A stretch of DNA of 51,425 nt, taken from contig JAIPMN010000225.1 in the NCBI GenBank assembly GCA_020650975.1, positions 2,730-54,154 on the forward strand. Reading direction: 5' to 3'. Of this stretch, positions 24,401 to 37,500 are shown one piece after another (position 1 is the stretch's first letter; each line of letters starts with the position of its first letter). Made by a program: the position numbers and the translations under genes. Below the pieces are notes generated by a model. That model searched no databases and was not told the origin of the DNA. It worked only from the letters and a program-made list of their open reading frames with translations. The stretch comes from Apostichopus californicus (taxonomy: Eukaryota > Echinodermata > Holothuroidea > Aspidochirotida > Stichopodidae).

Positions 24401-27400
24401 TGCACACAGCCTACCCAGGCTGCTCCATTTGACTGTTTGGATGGGACCACCATCACCACTCTACAAGTCTGTGATTGGATTGAAGATTGTAGTAACGGTG
24501 AAGACGAGGCTAATTGCTGTAAGTAAATTCAGTAATTCTTACCGTTAGCCGGTAAGCTAGGAGTAAACTTAACAGAATGGAAAGGAACAGCAAAGCAGAG
24601 AATCTTCAAATATTTCCGTTTTTATCCACCCCTCCTCATGGTGATGGTGCAGCCTCCTCATTGTTCCAAACATTTGACATGACATGGCGCATTATAGAAA
24701 GGTGGTTTCCTGAAAAGGCTCCAAGGTCATAAACAAGTACGATTGTCATGTGTCCAGGGTGTTCAATTCTTGACAACTTTGAACTGAATGTATTTTTTAT
24801 CCTTTAGTGGAAGCTGACTTTGATTCTGGACTTGGTGGCTACACCAGCCTGGACTATTACCTGTACCCCTGGGCCAATGTGACCAGTCCTAGAGCCTCTG
24901 GACCCCCTGCCGATGCCAGTGGTAACACCGATGGTGCTTACATGGTGGTAGACCTCACAAATCCCTTTCCGGCGGGTAGACCTGTCGCCATCCTGGAAAG
25001 TGCGGAAATCCATCAGGTTTACGGACGATGTCAGCTAAGTGTCTGGTATTACTTGACAGGAAGCCGTGAGTATGATATGTTTACCGGCTCTGAAGGACTA
25101 CATGTGTGGACATTATTACAGTGATTTAACAGTCTGTTACATAATAATATGCAATAAAAACTCTGTGATTGCAGTATTGGGATAACAAGAAAATAGGTTT
25201 ATCGAACCTTGAGAATCGTTAGAGGAGATCGTAACATAAAAACTTCTTGAGGATGATTTGAAGCTATCTTGCTTGTGATTACAGTAGCTAGCTGATGACT
25301 TAACATCAGACAACCCCCCCTTCCACCGCAAGAAAAAAAAAAGTAAAAAAGAGTATAACACTCATTGACAAAGTTCCTCAGAGTGGAAAGATCCCACTAG
25401 GATCGAAAAGTCAGGCCCTCTAAAATTATTTCCTATAATCGCAAATTCACTTGGGAAGGGTTGAAGGGAGGGGGGGTGGGGTGGAGAGGGCTTTAGGGCC
25501 ATGTGTAATTTTCACAGCAATGAGATTCACATGGGTATGGAGGTGCCAGAGCTAGTGACCTATATAGTAACATCTGAGCATTGATCCTGTCTCCTCCGTC
25601 CTGCCAATTTCAAACCTATTTCAGAATATCTGTGTGCGTTTGTGGAAGATATATTGATGGAGATCCGTCTCGGAAGATAGATCCTCTTCTTATCAACACT
25701 CAGACCCTCTGTTTGTGTTCATTGTAAATAGATTATGTAGTTTTGGGTAACAGCTTTTTTCATTCAAGTTATCATATCAATGTCACTTAACATTGGAAAT
25801 GGAAAAGTTAATCTTGAAAGGGGCAGCATTCATTCAATTCTTCAATTCTCAAAATATATAAAGTATGTATTTTAGATCCTCCTGCAACCAGGAACTTGCG
25901 AAGAAGCCTCATTGGCGTATCAAAGCCGCAAGCTGACCGAAGTCAGTCTCTTACATTCATATTTAGCGTCCATGATTATGAATTGTCAATTTCCAACAAC
26001 TCTGTAACTAGACGACATACATTAATCTTGGAGTGACTCAAACTGGGGACCTTATGATTGGAAGGCACCGGCGTTAACCACTGAGCTTACACTCCTAAGG
26101 AAAATAGAGGTGATAGGATAGCAGAGTATTAATTAATTAAATATTAATTTTTTTTTGTTAGGTTTGTAGATCTTGATACAAATTTGAAGAGAATTGTTTG
26201 CAATTTTGGACTTTTTTATTAAAGTGTGACCTTGATGCATTCTCTTATCCATAGGTGTACCAAAGTTGGTGGTGTACTACGTACCTACGGACTCACTCAT
26301 GGAGAAGACCGTAGTGGCCAGAATCTGGTCAGGTAACCAGGGAGCGTTCTGGCAAGAAATTATCATTGACTTAAACAGAATTACCAGGTCTTTTAAGGTC
26401 AGATTTTATTGATGTCATGATATAATTTTTTTAAATAATTTTTCACTGAAATGATCTAAAATGATTAACAATATAAAAAGATTTAATGTTTACAGAAATT
26501 ATCTTTCTCTCACCATTTGACAGACTTTTAACAGATAAACCTTGATTTAGTGTTTGACATTTTATTTTGTGAAAGACATTTATCGGCCAGAACGGGATTT
26601 GAACCACCGACCTCTGGGTTACGTACCCAGTGCTCTACCAACTGAACTGTTCTACCCTTAGTAGATAGCTATTAATAATAGCTATTTTCTTTGGTCTCTT
26701 CCAGTATCAATATTTCCCAGTCAGTTTTCTTTTATTCATTTACTTATTTATTTTTATAACAGAGCACAGATCCCTTGGATGATGATTCAACATTATTTAA
26801 TAATTGTCTCTGACAAAAGTTTAATGCATCTGTAAACATGTTTTTTGAGGCCATCAAAGTCTTATGGGTTTTCCTCTTGAGTTCTGCATTACATCATAGC
26901 GGAATGTCCTATTGGTCTGTGTTGTTTAGACTAGGTACTCCTGACCTGCAACCTCCTGACCTTTGACTTCTGACCTCTGACCACCTGACCTGCAACTTGA
27001 AGTGATGATCCACAGATGTTAAAAGTGTTGTATCTCAAAAATTAAGAAGTGGCAAAGAAAAACATCATCCTGGACTGATACTGGTGCTTTTTGTCATGAT
27101 GTACAACACATCAAACTTAAGTTTGATGCCTTATAAAAGTGACCTAGAAAAATTCGGAAAATCTTTCCTTAAAACTTCAGATTCTTTTTGAAGGCGTACC
27201 GACGCTGAGCTTTGCAGAGTTCATAGCCATCGATCTGATAACTTTATCACCGGACAGTTGCGCTCCTCTGCCGAAGGAGACCAGCTGCGGAGACGGACAG
27301 TTCCGGTGCTCTAACGGGGCCTGCGTCTCGGAGGATGTTAAATGTGACTTCAGTGACGACTGCGGAGACTACTCCGATGAGCTTCAGTGCCGTGAGTCAA

Positions 27401-30400
27401 GTTTGATTTAATTTAGATTTAATTTGGATGACAAGTGTCATCAAGAAGTGCACAGGTTGAGATTATTCCTTTTTGTCTTTTTTATGTCTCATGTGTTAAA
27501 TTTGTCTCTTTATGTCTCATATGTGAAACATTGCCTTTCTATATCTCATGACTTTTCCCCTCTAGCTGATGAAAAGCTACGTTGCAATTTTGAGTCTGGG
27601 CTCTGTAACTTTGCTCAAGATTCGAGGCAGGACGATGTAGACTGGGTATGGACGTCCAGCAGTCTGTTTGGAAGCATCGATAACACGGTACCCACGAGGG
27701 ATCATACTCGGAACGAGGCAGGCGGAATGTTCCTTCTGTTCGATCAGGCCCGCCCGGACATCCGTCAGGGTAAACAGGCCTGGATAACGAGCCCGGCACT
27801 GTACACTGGAGCAAAGTGCAAGGTAAGTTATATTAAATTTAAAATTGAAATTAGTGAAATAAATACACCCTTTCTTCTTACTCACTCAGATATTTCTTAA
27901 GGCAAGCAGGTAGCTGTTTAAAGAGATGTAACATTTCCAATTAGATGTTATTTAGACTTTTCCAGGTGGACCTATGTTTTTCTATGGCGAGGATCTTTTT
28001 ACCTGACACTGTTTTTCTTTGTGGCAGGTCTGGACTCAAATTTAAAAGGAATTTGAAAGGAAATGAACCTGCAACATATTTTAATTAGATAGCATGAAAA
28101 TCATAGCTACAAGTCATGTTGTTTTATGTATGTTAATAAAAAAAAAAAATAAAATAAAAAAAATAAATAAATACAAAAATAAATACAAAAAGAGAAAAAA
28201 AACAACCCAGGTATACTGTGTGTTAATAGAGTTAATAGAGTGTTAATAGAGTTATCACAGCGCCATGAAAAATTTAGTCGTTGTCACCTTATGGTGGTTG
28301 GAAGGATGAATTGTTGCATGAATTGAAGGCCGGCGCCCCCCTCCTCCCCTCATCCGCCCATGAAATTGGTGATGTTGACATATAAATCAAATTATTTGGA
28401 AGAAATTCTTACCTTGTAGGAAATGAAAAGGACCATATCCGACAATTTTAACAAAATGAGGCTCTTGTGTCCATTCTTCAGATTAAGTTCTGGTACTACC
28501 TGTGGGGAAGCTATGTTGGATCTTTAAAATTAGCTCTCAGACACGACGCCAGTCCACCGACAAACGTACTCTTTGAAACCAACGGATCTCCGCAGTTTGA
28601 TATCTGGCAGTATGGAGAACAGGATCTTTCTTGGACTGGAATAGGCCAGGTGAGCCTGCAGCTTCTACTGTCACGGTGGGAGTGGGAGGGGAGGGGGTGG
28701 GAGGGGTGCTGCATAGGTTATTGCATTAAATATTAATTAATTAATAAATGCATTAATTATCGTACATATCTTATCCTGTCAGCTGGTCTTCCAAGCCACT
28801 GGTACAAACGGCAATCCAGGAAGTATAGCCTTGGATGACATTGTAATAACAGAAGGCTGTACTTATACTGATGATCCACTCCCAGGATTCACTACCCCTG
28901 TTCCTACCTCCCCTGGGCCTACCACTCCCCTGCAGTGCAACCCCTCCTGGTACATTTGTGAGAATGATGACGAAGTCTGTGTCACACCAGATCAGATGTG
29001 TGACTTCTTTCCAAACTGTCTCACTGGCTCTGATGATGAGAGCTTGTGTGGTAAGTTTTACCTTTGACATGTTGGTGGACTTCACACAGACGAGTCACCT
29101 TTGAACTCTAATGACATCGCAATCATGGTATTTTGACCATTTGACCTGACAGATGTCAATCCCATGGTGATTTTATGATGGATTGCAAAGTAACTATTTG
29201 TAATCTATTTGATTGGAGAGATCAGGGAGTGTTGAGGAATGTCAGGGAGGGGAGAGATAAGGTAGGCCAGGGATGAATAATTTTAGGGAGGGGAGAGTTG
29301 AGGGAGGCCAGGGATGTGGAGGGGTGAGGAATGTCAGGGAGGGGAGAGTTGAGGAAGGCCAGGGATGGGGAGGGGTGAGGAATGTCAGGGAGGGGAGAGA
29401 TGAGGGAGGTTAAAGGGACCAGGGAATGAGGGAGGTTAGGGAGTGGAAGAGATTGGTAAGGGACGGTGGAAGGTGACTTTGGTAAAGGTTTCATTCATTT
29501 GGAGGATGGTTTGTTTGTCTTTTAGATATTTTAGCAGTTTAGCCATTTTGTGTGTCGTTTGCCTCTTGGCTAACATCTTTGAATGGCATTGTATTGTATG
29601 ATACAGATTTGAGTATAACTTATCAAGATAAATTGTAGTTCATACATTGGTTCTGTGTATATAGACTTGAATAATGTGATTTTTTAAATCATATTTTGCA
29701 GGTGAGTGTGAGTTTGACGATGGTCTGTGTGGAATGGTTTCTGTCCAAGGATGGACGACCGTCCAAGCCGGACGTTATCCGGGTTATCCGGACACAGATG
29801 GACAACAGAAATCATCAGGTTAGTGTCATTTTAATGATACGAATTAAAGTTATCTCTGTTTTATAATGAGGGTCTTTGTGGTATGATCTCTTTATGAGAA
29901 GGACAGCAACCAGGCTTAGCTGGACATAAATCAATAAATCATAAATAAAGTGATCAGGTATGCATGATTATATGGAGCCTCAAGACCAATTAATTTTGTA
30001 GAATAACAACCTCTAATTAGTTAACTTACCCTCTCATATCCTAATGCAAACTCATACTCGGACGAGGCAGAATAATCTAGTTCTAAAACACAGTTAAACT
30101 AAAAAAAAGAAGAAAAGAAACATGCAGAAAAATTCTACTGGATTTAAAAAATTTGATGTGTGATGAAAGTGACCTTTGAATCGTAACTGTAAGATTCCGT
30201 GCAAAGATAAATTGAAATTAACCTTTCTTCATCTCATGTGATCTACTTTCTATTTAATCTTTTTAATCCTTTCTTTTTAATCATTTTCATTCTTTCTTTT
30301 AGTCTTTTTAATTCATTCCTTTTAATCTTTTTAATCCTTTCTTTTTAATCATATTAATCCTTTCCTTTTAATCTTTTTAATCTTTTCTCTTTAATCATTT

Positions 30401-31507
30401 TAATCCTTTCCTTTTAATCTTTTGAATCCTTTCTGTTTAATTATTCCCCAGGTTACTATGCTGCTAGCTTCAACTCCTATAATTCGATGAAGACCCCGTA
30501 CTTGGGCCCTTCAGGGTCCCTCTGTCAGTTAGAGTTTTATTACTACATGAATGGTGATGCCGGGACCATCCATGTCTACCTACAAGTACTGGGGGGACAG
30601 TTCTCTCAGATCTTCAGGGAAGACATTGACCAGACAGATCCAGGTTCTTGGACTCTGAAGACGATCACCATCGGAGCAGTAAACGCCAGATTCCAAGTAA
30701 GTCGAACCAGACTGATTACAAAATATTCACCACGTTTAGTGAAGCAGGTTACTGTTACAACCAGATGTGTACAGCTTTTCATATGCTGACCTAGGTGTAT
30801 GTTTGACTCTGGTTCACCACCGAAGTCTGGTAATTAGAACTTCAAACGACAGGTAGTTATGATTTCTGCTTGCGACAAAACCAGGCTAGTAGATAGAAGA
30901 AGCAGGTTTGGTAGCAAAGCAAACTGCTACAAGGTCAAAGGTTAATGAAGAAAGTGACCATATTTAACATTTCTTGCTTAAATTTTGGGCTGATGCTGAT
31001 AAATTTTGGTAATTTAAGTATGAAAGAAACTTGTACAATGCCAAGTGCTAAAGAAGGTAACCTCTTTACCTACGATTTACCACATATATGAAGAATAAAA
31101 ATATAAACAAACAAAAAATATGATTGTCACAGTGTACAGAGAGTGACCATATTTATAACTTATATTTTGGGGCCAATTACGATGTTCGTTAATAATTTAG
31201 ATAAATATGTCTATTCAATTTGTTAGTTTTGTTTTGTTTATTTTAGGGGATTTATTTTTATCTATTTTTGTTTTGTGTATTTTGTATATTTTGTGTAATT
31301 TGTGTATTTTGTGTTGTTTATGTTGTTTGTGTATTTTGTGTATTTTGTTTTTATTTATTTATTGTTTTGTTTATTTGTTTTTATACTTTGTTTTATCATT
31401 ACAGCTTGAGTTCAGAAGTCAGAGGTTTTCAACTTCAGAGTTCAATGCTGCCATCGATAGTATCACTTATCTAAACTGTGACCCTCAATCATCTTTACCT
31501 TCCTCTG

Positions 31508-31545
<38 letters not shown>

Positions 31546-34500
31546 GTAATTATTTATTATTACATCTATTAAAATCTTTTTAATATTTACAAGACTTGAG
31601 CAACAAAATCTCCAGATAGTTTAAGGAAAGCTACAGCACATCGTGCTGACGAATAGAACGCCGATTTGAAATGCGTCTGTTAGCCAAATTTCATGGCGGC
31701 ATCTTAACTTGGTATGAAGGTTGAGTTGGTATCCCCCTCCATCCAAACTTCTCTTATTTATTGAATACCTGCAGTTTTAATAGGTATTGTGATGAGGGTG
31801 ATGAGAAATAACTGAATCCATCTCTAAAGAATTTTGCAAGGAAAGAATTTTTACAAGAACAAGCCCCAAATAGAAGCAGAGGTGCTCAAATATGTGGCCT
31901 GTGGATCAAAGACAACTTGCGTAAAGGTTTCACTCTGGCCTGCGAAAAAAAAAAAATTCTTACACGCATTTTGGTTATAAGGACCCTATAACATTATCAG
32001 CTGTGAACGCCTAACCAACCCACTTGCACATTTCTCAATAAAGGTATAGGGAAATGTTTAATTCCATCTGGCACCTTTGCTTTAAACAATGTTTTTTCTG
32101 TGGCTTTAATAGTTTAGTAATTAAGAACCTCTGCCCTACAGAAATGTGCAACCAATATTAGAAAACAATGTTACCAGGATAAACAAATGATTTTTTTTCT
32201 TTCAAAGTTATGTACACTATATTAACAATGAAGTTGTGGTACCATTGTAAGGATAAAGTATGCATTTGTTTTCTTGTACATTTTTTATATTTAGTCTATT
32301 CATTTTTGCTGTTTTGATGGCTTTGTCTCATTTCAGATGCTAATTGCACCTTTGAGACGGACTTCTGCGGATACTATCAGCTGAAGGGACCAGACGACGA
32401 TTTCGATTGGACGAGATCTCAATGGAACACAATAACAGACTTTACTGGACCTATGTTTGACCACACCACTGGTCAAGGTAATAATACACAGATGAATACC
32501 TCAGTGACTAATTTCAGACAAATACAGACTTCATTAGGATTCTGTGTTTTTGACCACACCACATGATTTAAAGAAAAACAAGGAAAAAAGAACAGATTGG
32601 TACCTCTGTTAAGTTTCAAGATTTCCCCAGATATTGATAAACTGTGAAATAGACAAAGGTTGTCGCTGAAAGTAATACGTTGTAGGTGGTGGACTGATGG
32701 TGATCCGAGAGAAAGCAAAGCCCTCCCCCCACCCCAACAGTAGAATAGCTGACAATAAAAATGTGAGAGGATCTATGACCCCACCCTAAGAAAAAAACTG
32801 TTGAGAAATAGTCCAATGAGATAACAATCTTAAATTGTGAAAAGATAAATATTTTTTAGAACAAGTATTAACAAATTTTAAACCCAAAATACACTAAATA
32901 TTGTATTTCATTAGGAATCTACAGAAGCTGCAGTGGCCCACCCTCCCCTCCGCCTCCCCTACCCCTCCCCTACCCCCTCTCCCTCCCATTGAATGCTTTT
33001 CCATCCCCGGTCTTATAGCCCCACTGGTCAATCTCACCCCTGGTTGTGAGGCACAGTCTTTTAAAGTGAAGTTAGGTCTAGGCGGTGCTACCATCTGAAG
33101 TCACCCTCCCACAGTTCTTTGTAAATACCTGAAAGTCATCTTGTGTGACTGTCATATAAGGAATATTGTCTTTCTTAAGTGCACTGGGTTTCAGCTGTTG
33201 GGTTTGGTCCAACGTCGGCCAGACAGCACGTTAAGGTGTAGCTTCTTCAACAAGTCACCGAGTATGAGGTTTAGAGAGGTTCCGATAGACCAAGCTAGAC
33301 CTGTTTCTGCTCTCCTGTTTATCAAACGCAGAGCATCATCAAGTAGCAGCCTTGCTATTAGTAGGCCAGGGTTTGTCTCTTTATACATCATATAATGCAC
33401 AAGAAAGTATTGCCATACTAATCAATCTACCCCCTGATTGTAATGAGGGAAAATCTTTGGAAAGAAATTGTAAAAACTTGAACATTGATTATCAAAGCCT
33501 GGAATCCAGCATAATTGACCTGAATTTGAAACTAATCGAGTGAGAGTCTCAAACTCTTTTTTTTTGTTTTATTCTATCGTGGTAGGATTCTACATCTTCA
33601 TCGAATCATCTGGACGATCTCGCGGGGACAAGGCCCGGCTGGCTTTACATCCTCAGAAACCGACCGATGCCAGCGGGATCTGCGTAACTTTCTGGTATCA
33701 TATGTACGGAGATAGCGTCGGCGCCCTCAATGTGTACCTTAAAGTCGGCTCTGCCGAGACGCTTCTCTTCACGAAGCATCAGAGTCAGGGAAATCTCTGG
33801 CGGAAAGCTCAGCTACCTCTACAGAGCAATGATGGCTGGCAGGTGAGGCTTCTTGAATCAAATTAATACCCAAAACAAGAAATATGTGTTCGTAGGTTGG
33901 AAGGAGTATCCATTAAAGGGTGTGAAGACTCGCGCAAAAAGAAACGTCTAATACCGGTAATTTGACCTAGTTACAAATGAGGTGTAACAGAAGTGTTAGA
34001 CACCACCATCGATCCCAGAAAATACACACACACTGCTTGCTACCATCGGTAATTAGACACTAGTGTACAGTCAGTACATACAGCTGCGGTCAATACTCAC
34101 AGCACAGTGTACAAGCAATACAGCGATGGAAATCTCAGGTCCAGCTAAAGATAACAAGGTATCACGTTTCATTACTGTAGCAACACGAACAAAACGTCAC
34201 TTGCAAGCAACGGAAAGTTAACTTTACAGATGGCCACACGCGGTTTGAGGCGAGTCTTCAATGCCTTTAACCTAATTTTTTGGTTAAAACCAGACGGGAA
34301 GTAAACAGGATTCTATAGTGATTCTCTGCATGCATCCTGTAAAGGTTTTTGGAAAAGTAATATTTCTTGAAAAATGTTGCTTGCTCCTCGAAAGGTCTGT
34401 TTGAACTTTTCAGTCAGTTTTCTGTCGTTCTTTCAGTTACAGAGAACATTTTTTGATCAAAAACCAGGATAATTATGATCATAAAAAAGTGGTGATTACA

Positions 34501-37500
34501 TTTTAGGTACAGTGATTGTGAATCTAGAATTGACTGATTGAATCAATTTTTGGTGCCAAATACCATGACAAAAACAAACAAAAATTAAATTCTTCGATAA
34601 ATCCTTATCAATTAAGCTTTGAAAACGTATGCTACTAAGATACCCTGTCATATAAAAATCTGTTAATAACAAAATGAAGATTTTCAGAATAAAGATGTGG
34701 AGACGTGACCAGAACTTCATCAAACTCTTCACCTATGTTTTAACAAGAAATTGACAATTTCAAAGCTCAGGTCGGTGATATTTGTACGGAGAGAGATTCC
34801 TATACTCTGTGTGTGATTAATGTAGGATATGTCCCAATGGAAGTTGTGAACTAAAAGATATGAATTATTCTCCAGCTCTGGCTGGTGATACAGGTTCAAA
34901 GAGAGAGTCCTACTTTGTTTAATATTGATGTAGAAAATGTCGGAATGAAGGTTTGAATAAAAAATACATAAAATTATGTTAATTTTGAAACAGTTCTTTT
35001 AATAATTCCAGTCTTCAAAATACTTGAGTTCTTTCTGCAAGCATATCATAATTTATTCATTAAATATTTATTTGTTAATTATTATTCATTAGCTGGTGTT
35101 TGAAGGAGTGAGAGGCAAATCTTTCACTGGTGACATAGCTCTCGACGACATCATACTCTTTCCAGAAGTCTGTCCCGCTTCACGTAAGTTTGAAATCAAG
35201 TACTGATTTTTAACCAGATTTATTGATTTATCTTGAGTAGCTGGTGTTTAACGGAGTTAGAGACAAGGGGCCATGTACTTACAGTTTGTGTTGTGGACAA
35301 CCTGGATAAAGTCTACTCCTTAAAACACCAAATTTCTGATTAAAAATATGCTAAGGGTTTAGCATTGTGGTAGTCATGGTAACAACATTAATGCTTGTCA
35401 GTGTTTCACAGATTCTTGAAATAAATAAATCATAAATAGAGTACCATGGTGAACACCCCTCGGTTCCTTTTAACATCATATTCACTCATGACAAGTAGCC
35501 CCCCGATGAGATGCTGGGTAAATTATTCCATGTAGCAAAACCAGGCCCCTGCTGTGTGTTTGAAAACAGAACCTAATGTCGGTAAAGGTGCACTTTGCAT
35601 GGTCCCACGATCTAGAATGATGCAGTCAAAGGCCTCATCCATATATTTAGAAGCTTGCTATTAATTACTAATTACACAATTTAAGTGTCTACCCTTGAAT
35701 GCATAGCTGCATGATATAAATATGTTGATTAATTTAATTTAATTTAATTTGTAATGTTTTTTTTTCCACCAGGGGAGTGTCATTTTGAGTTTGGCTTCTG
35801 TCTGTGGAGTCAGGATGGATCGGATGATTTTGATTGGTCCCTCGGTAGTGATGGGACCATTTCAGACGGTACTGGACCACCCGTTGATAACACCAGGGGC
35901 ACCGAGACAGGTATTGGATGATATTACACTTCTCTTCCTCAGTGTGATGTTCTATAATCTCTCTCATTTCAGTAAATTATAAGTCTCTGCAACAGTTGAT
36001 TGGTTTGCTATTAATTATTGAAATAAAAGTTGTATTTATAAAAGTAGGAAGAATGTGAAGAAACATCCACAGAAGCAGAACTCAAAAGAATCTATTGAAG
36101 GAAGGAAGGGAAATAGAAGTCAGGGGTTTGATGGGTGCCTTGTGACCCTCCGACATTTCTACCACTGATAGGGGTAAGAGAGGGGGCATGGGGTTGGTAT
36201 GATGGTATGTATTTTAGTGTCGAGTTTTCTCTCTCGAAGGTATCTATGCGTATGTTCACACCAATTCTGGTCGCTATCCTGGGGAAGTGAGCAGATTGCT
36301 GAGTCCGACCTATTCAGAGACGGTTGCCGAGTGTTTGTCCTTCTATTACATCGTTGCCGGGGACAACGTGGGTTCTCTCAATGTAGAGAGCTACAACATA
36401 GTCACGGCTACATATTCCGGTCCTCTCTTACGTATCGCAGGTGAGAACATGATGGGTGTAGGGGAGGGGGTGAGAACATGATGGGTGTAGGGGAGGAAGG
36501 GGTGATGGAAGATTCTCATTGCGGGATGAGAACCTCAAATTTGCTCTCTTGTTCAATTAGTTCAAGTAGCTTTAAGAGGACAGTCGAAAGCAACATTTCT
36601 TAATATTTGGCCAATGAAAGTGTAACATAATTATATTCTAAGCATCCTGGTGAAATTTGATCCTGGTGAATTTGATCCTGGTGAATTGATCCTGGTGAAT
36701 TGATCCTGGTGAATTTGATCCTGGTGAATTTGATCCTGGCGATTTTGATCCTGGCGAATTTGATCCTGGCAAATTTGATCCTAGCGAATTTGATCCTGGC
36801 GAATTTGATCCTGGTGAATTTGCATTCAATTCCGGCTTATCGTCGTTGAGATAACATTTGAAATTGACATGTTTTGTAATAAAAGTGAACTTTGAAGCGA
36901 AACAGTTACGAACTGCGAACTAATTCTAAATCATCCATTGTGTTCTACAGGCAGCGACGAGACCGTCTGGAGGAAAGCTTTGGTAACGGTATCGTCCGAT
37001 CACCCCTACAGGATCGTAATCGAGGCTCTGTTGGGAACGGAACTCTCTACCGGTACCATGGCGATAGATGATGTAGATATACAAGATGGGTCATGTCCGA
37101 GACTAGGTAAGCTAAATATTAATCCAAAAATAGACAGTTATATGGATCTAGGATCTTAGAATGAATCAATTATTTACATCCTGTTTGATATTTAGAGGTA
37201 ATCTCTGGTCAACTTTCATTTTGGAATGATGTAGACAAAGTTGAAATTGTTTAACAGACATGTTTCAACTCTTTCAACTTATTCAAGTGAAACCCCTGTC
37301 GGTTGTAAAACTTAAACTTAAAAATAAAAAAATTACATAAAAAGATTAAAAACTTAGCAGCTAAAAGGGAAAATAGTGCTGTAGGAAGGATATAATAATT
37401 ATTGTCGACAGCTTTCAACTATACAGTAGAGAGGGATGGGGAGGTGTGTGGGAGAGAGTGATTACCGGGGTGTGCTGTTTCTATTTTTAATATCTAGACC

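Noticed and set aside
26584-26657. Functional tRNA-Thr gene
   Set aside because: Acceptor and T stems contain several mismatches. Kept only as a tRNA-like pseudogene or SINE head.
29222-29494. Minus-strand Pro/Ser-rich open frame
   Set aside because: Low-complexity translation of the GA-rich minisatellite.
31881-32137. Possible hAT element with CAGAGGTGCTC / CAGAGGTTCTT ends
   Set aside because: Ends match only weakly and the flanks show no 8-bp duplication.
36644-36822. CRISPR-like appearance of regularly spaced short repeats
   Set aside because: Units are contiguous with no unique spacers, in a eukaryotic intron. The same holds for all other arrays in the window.
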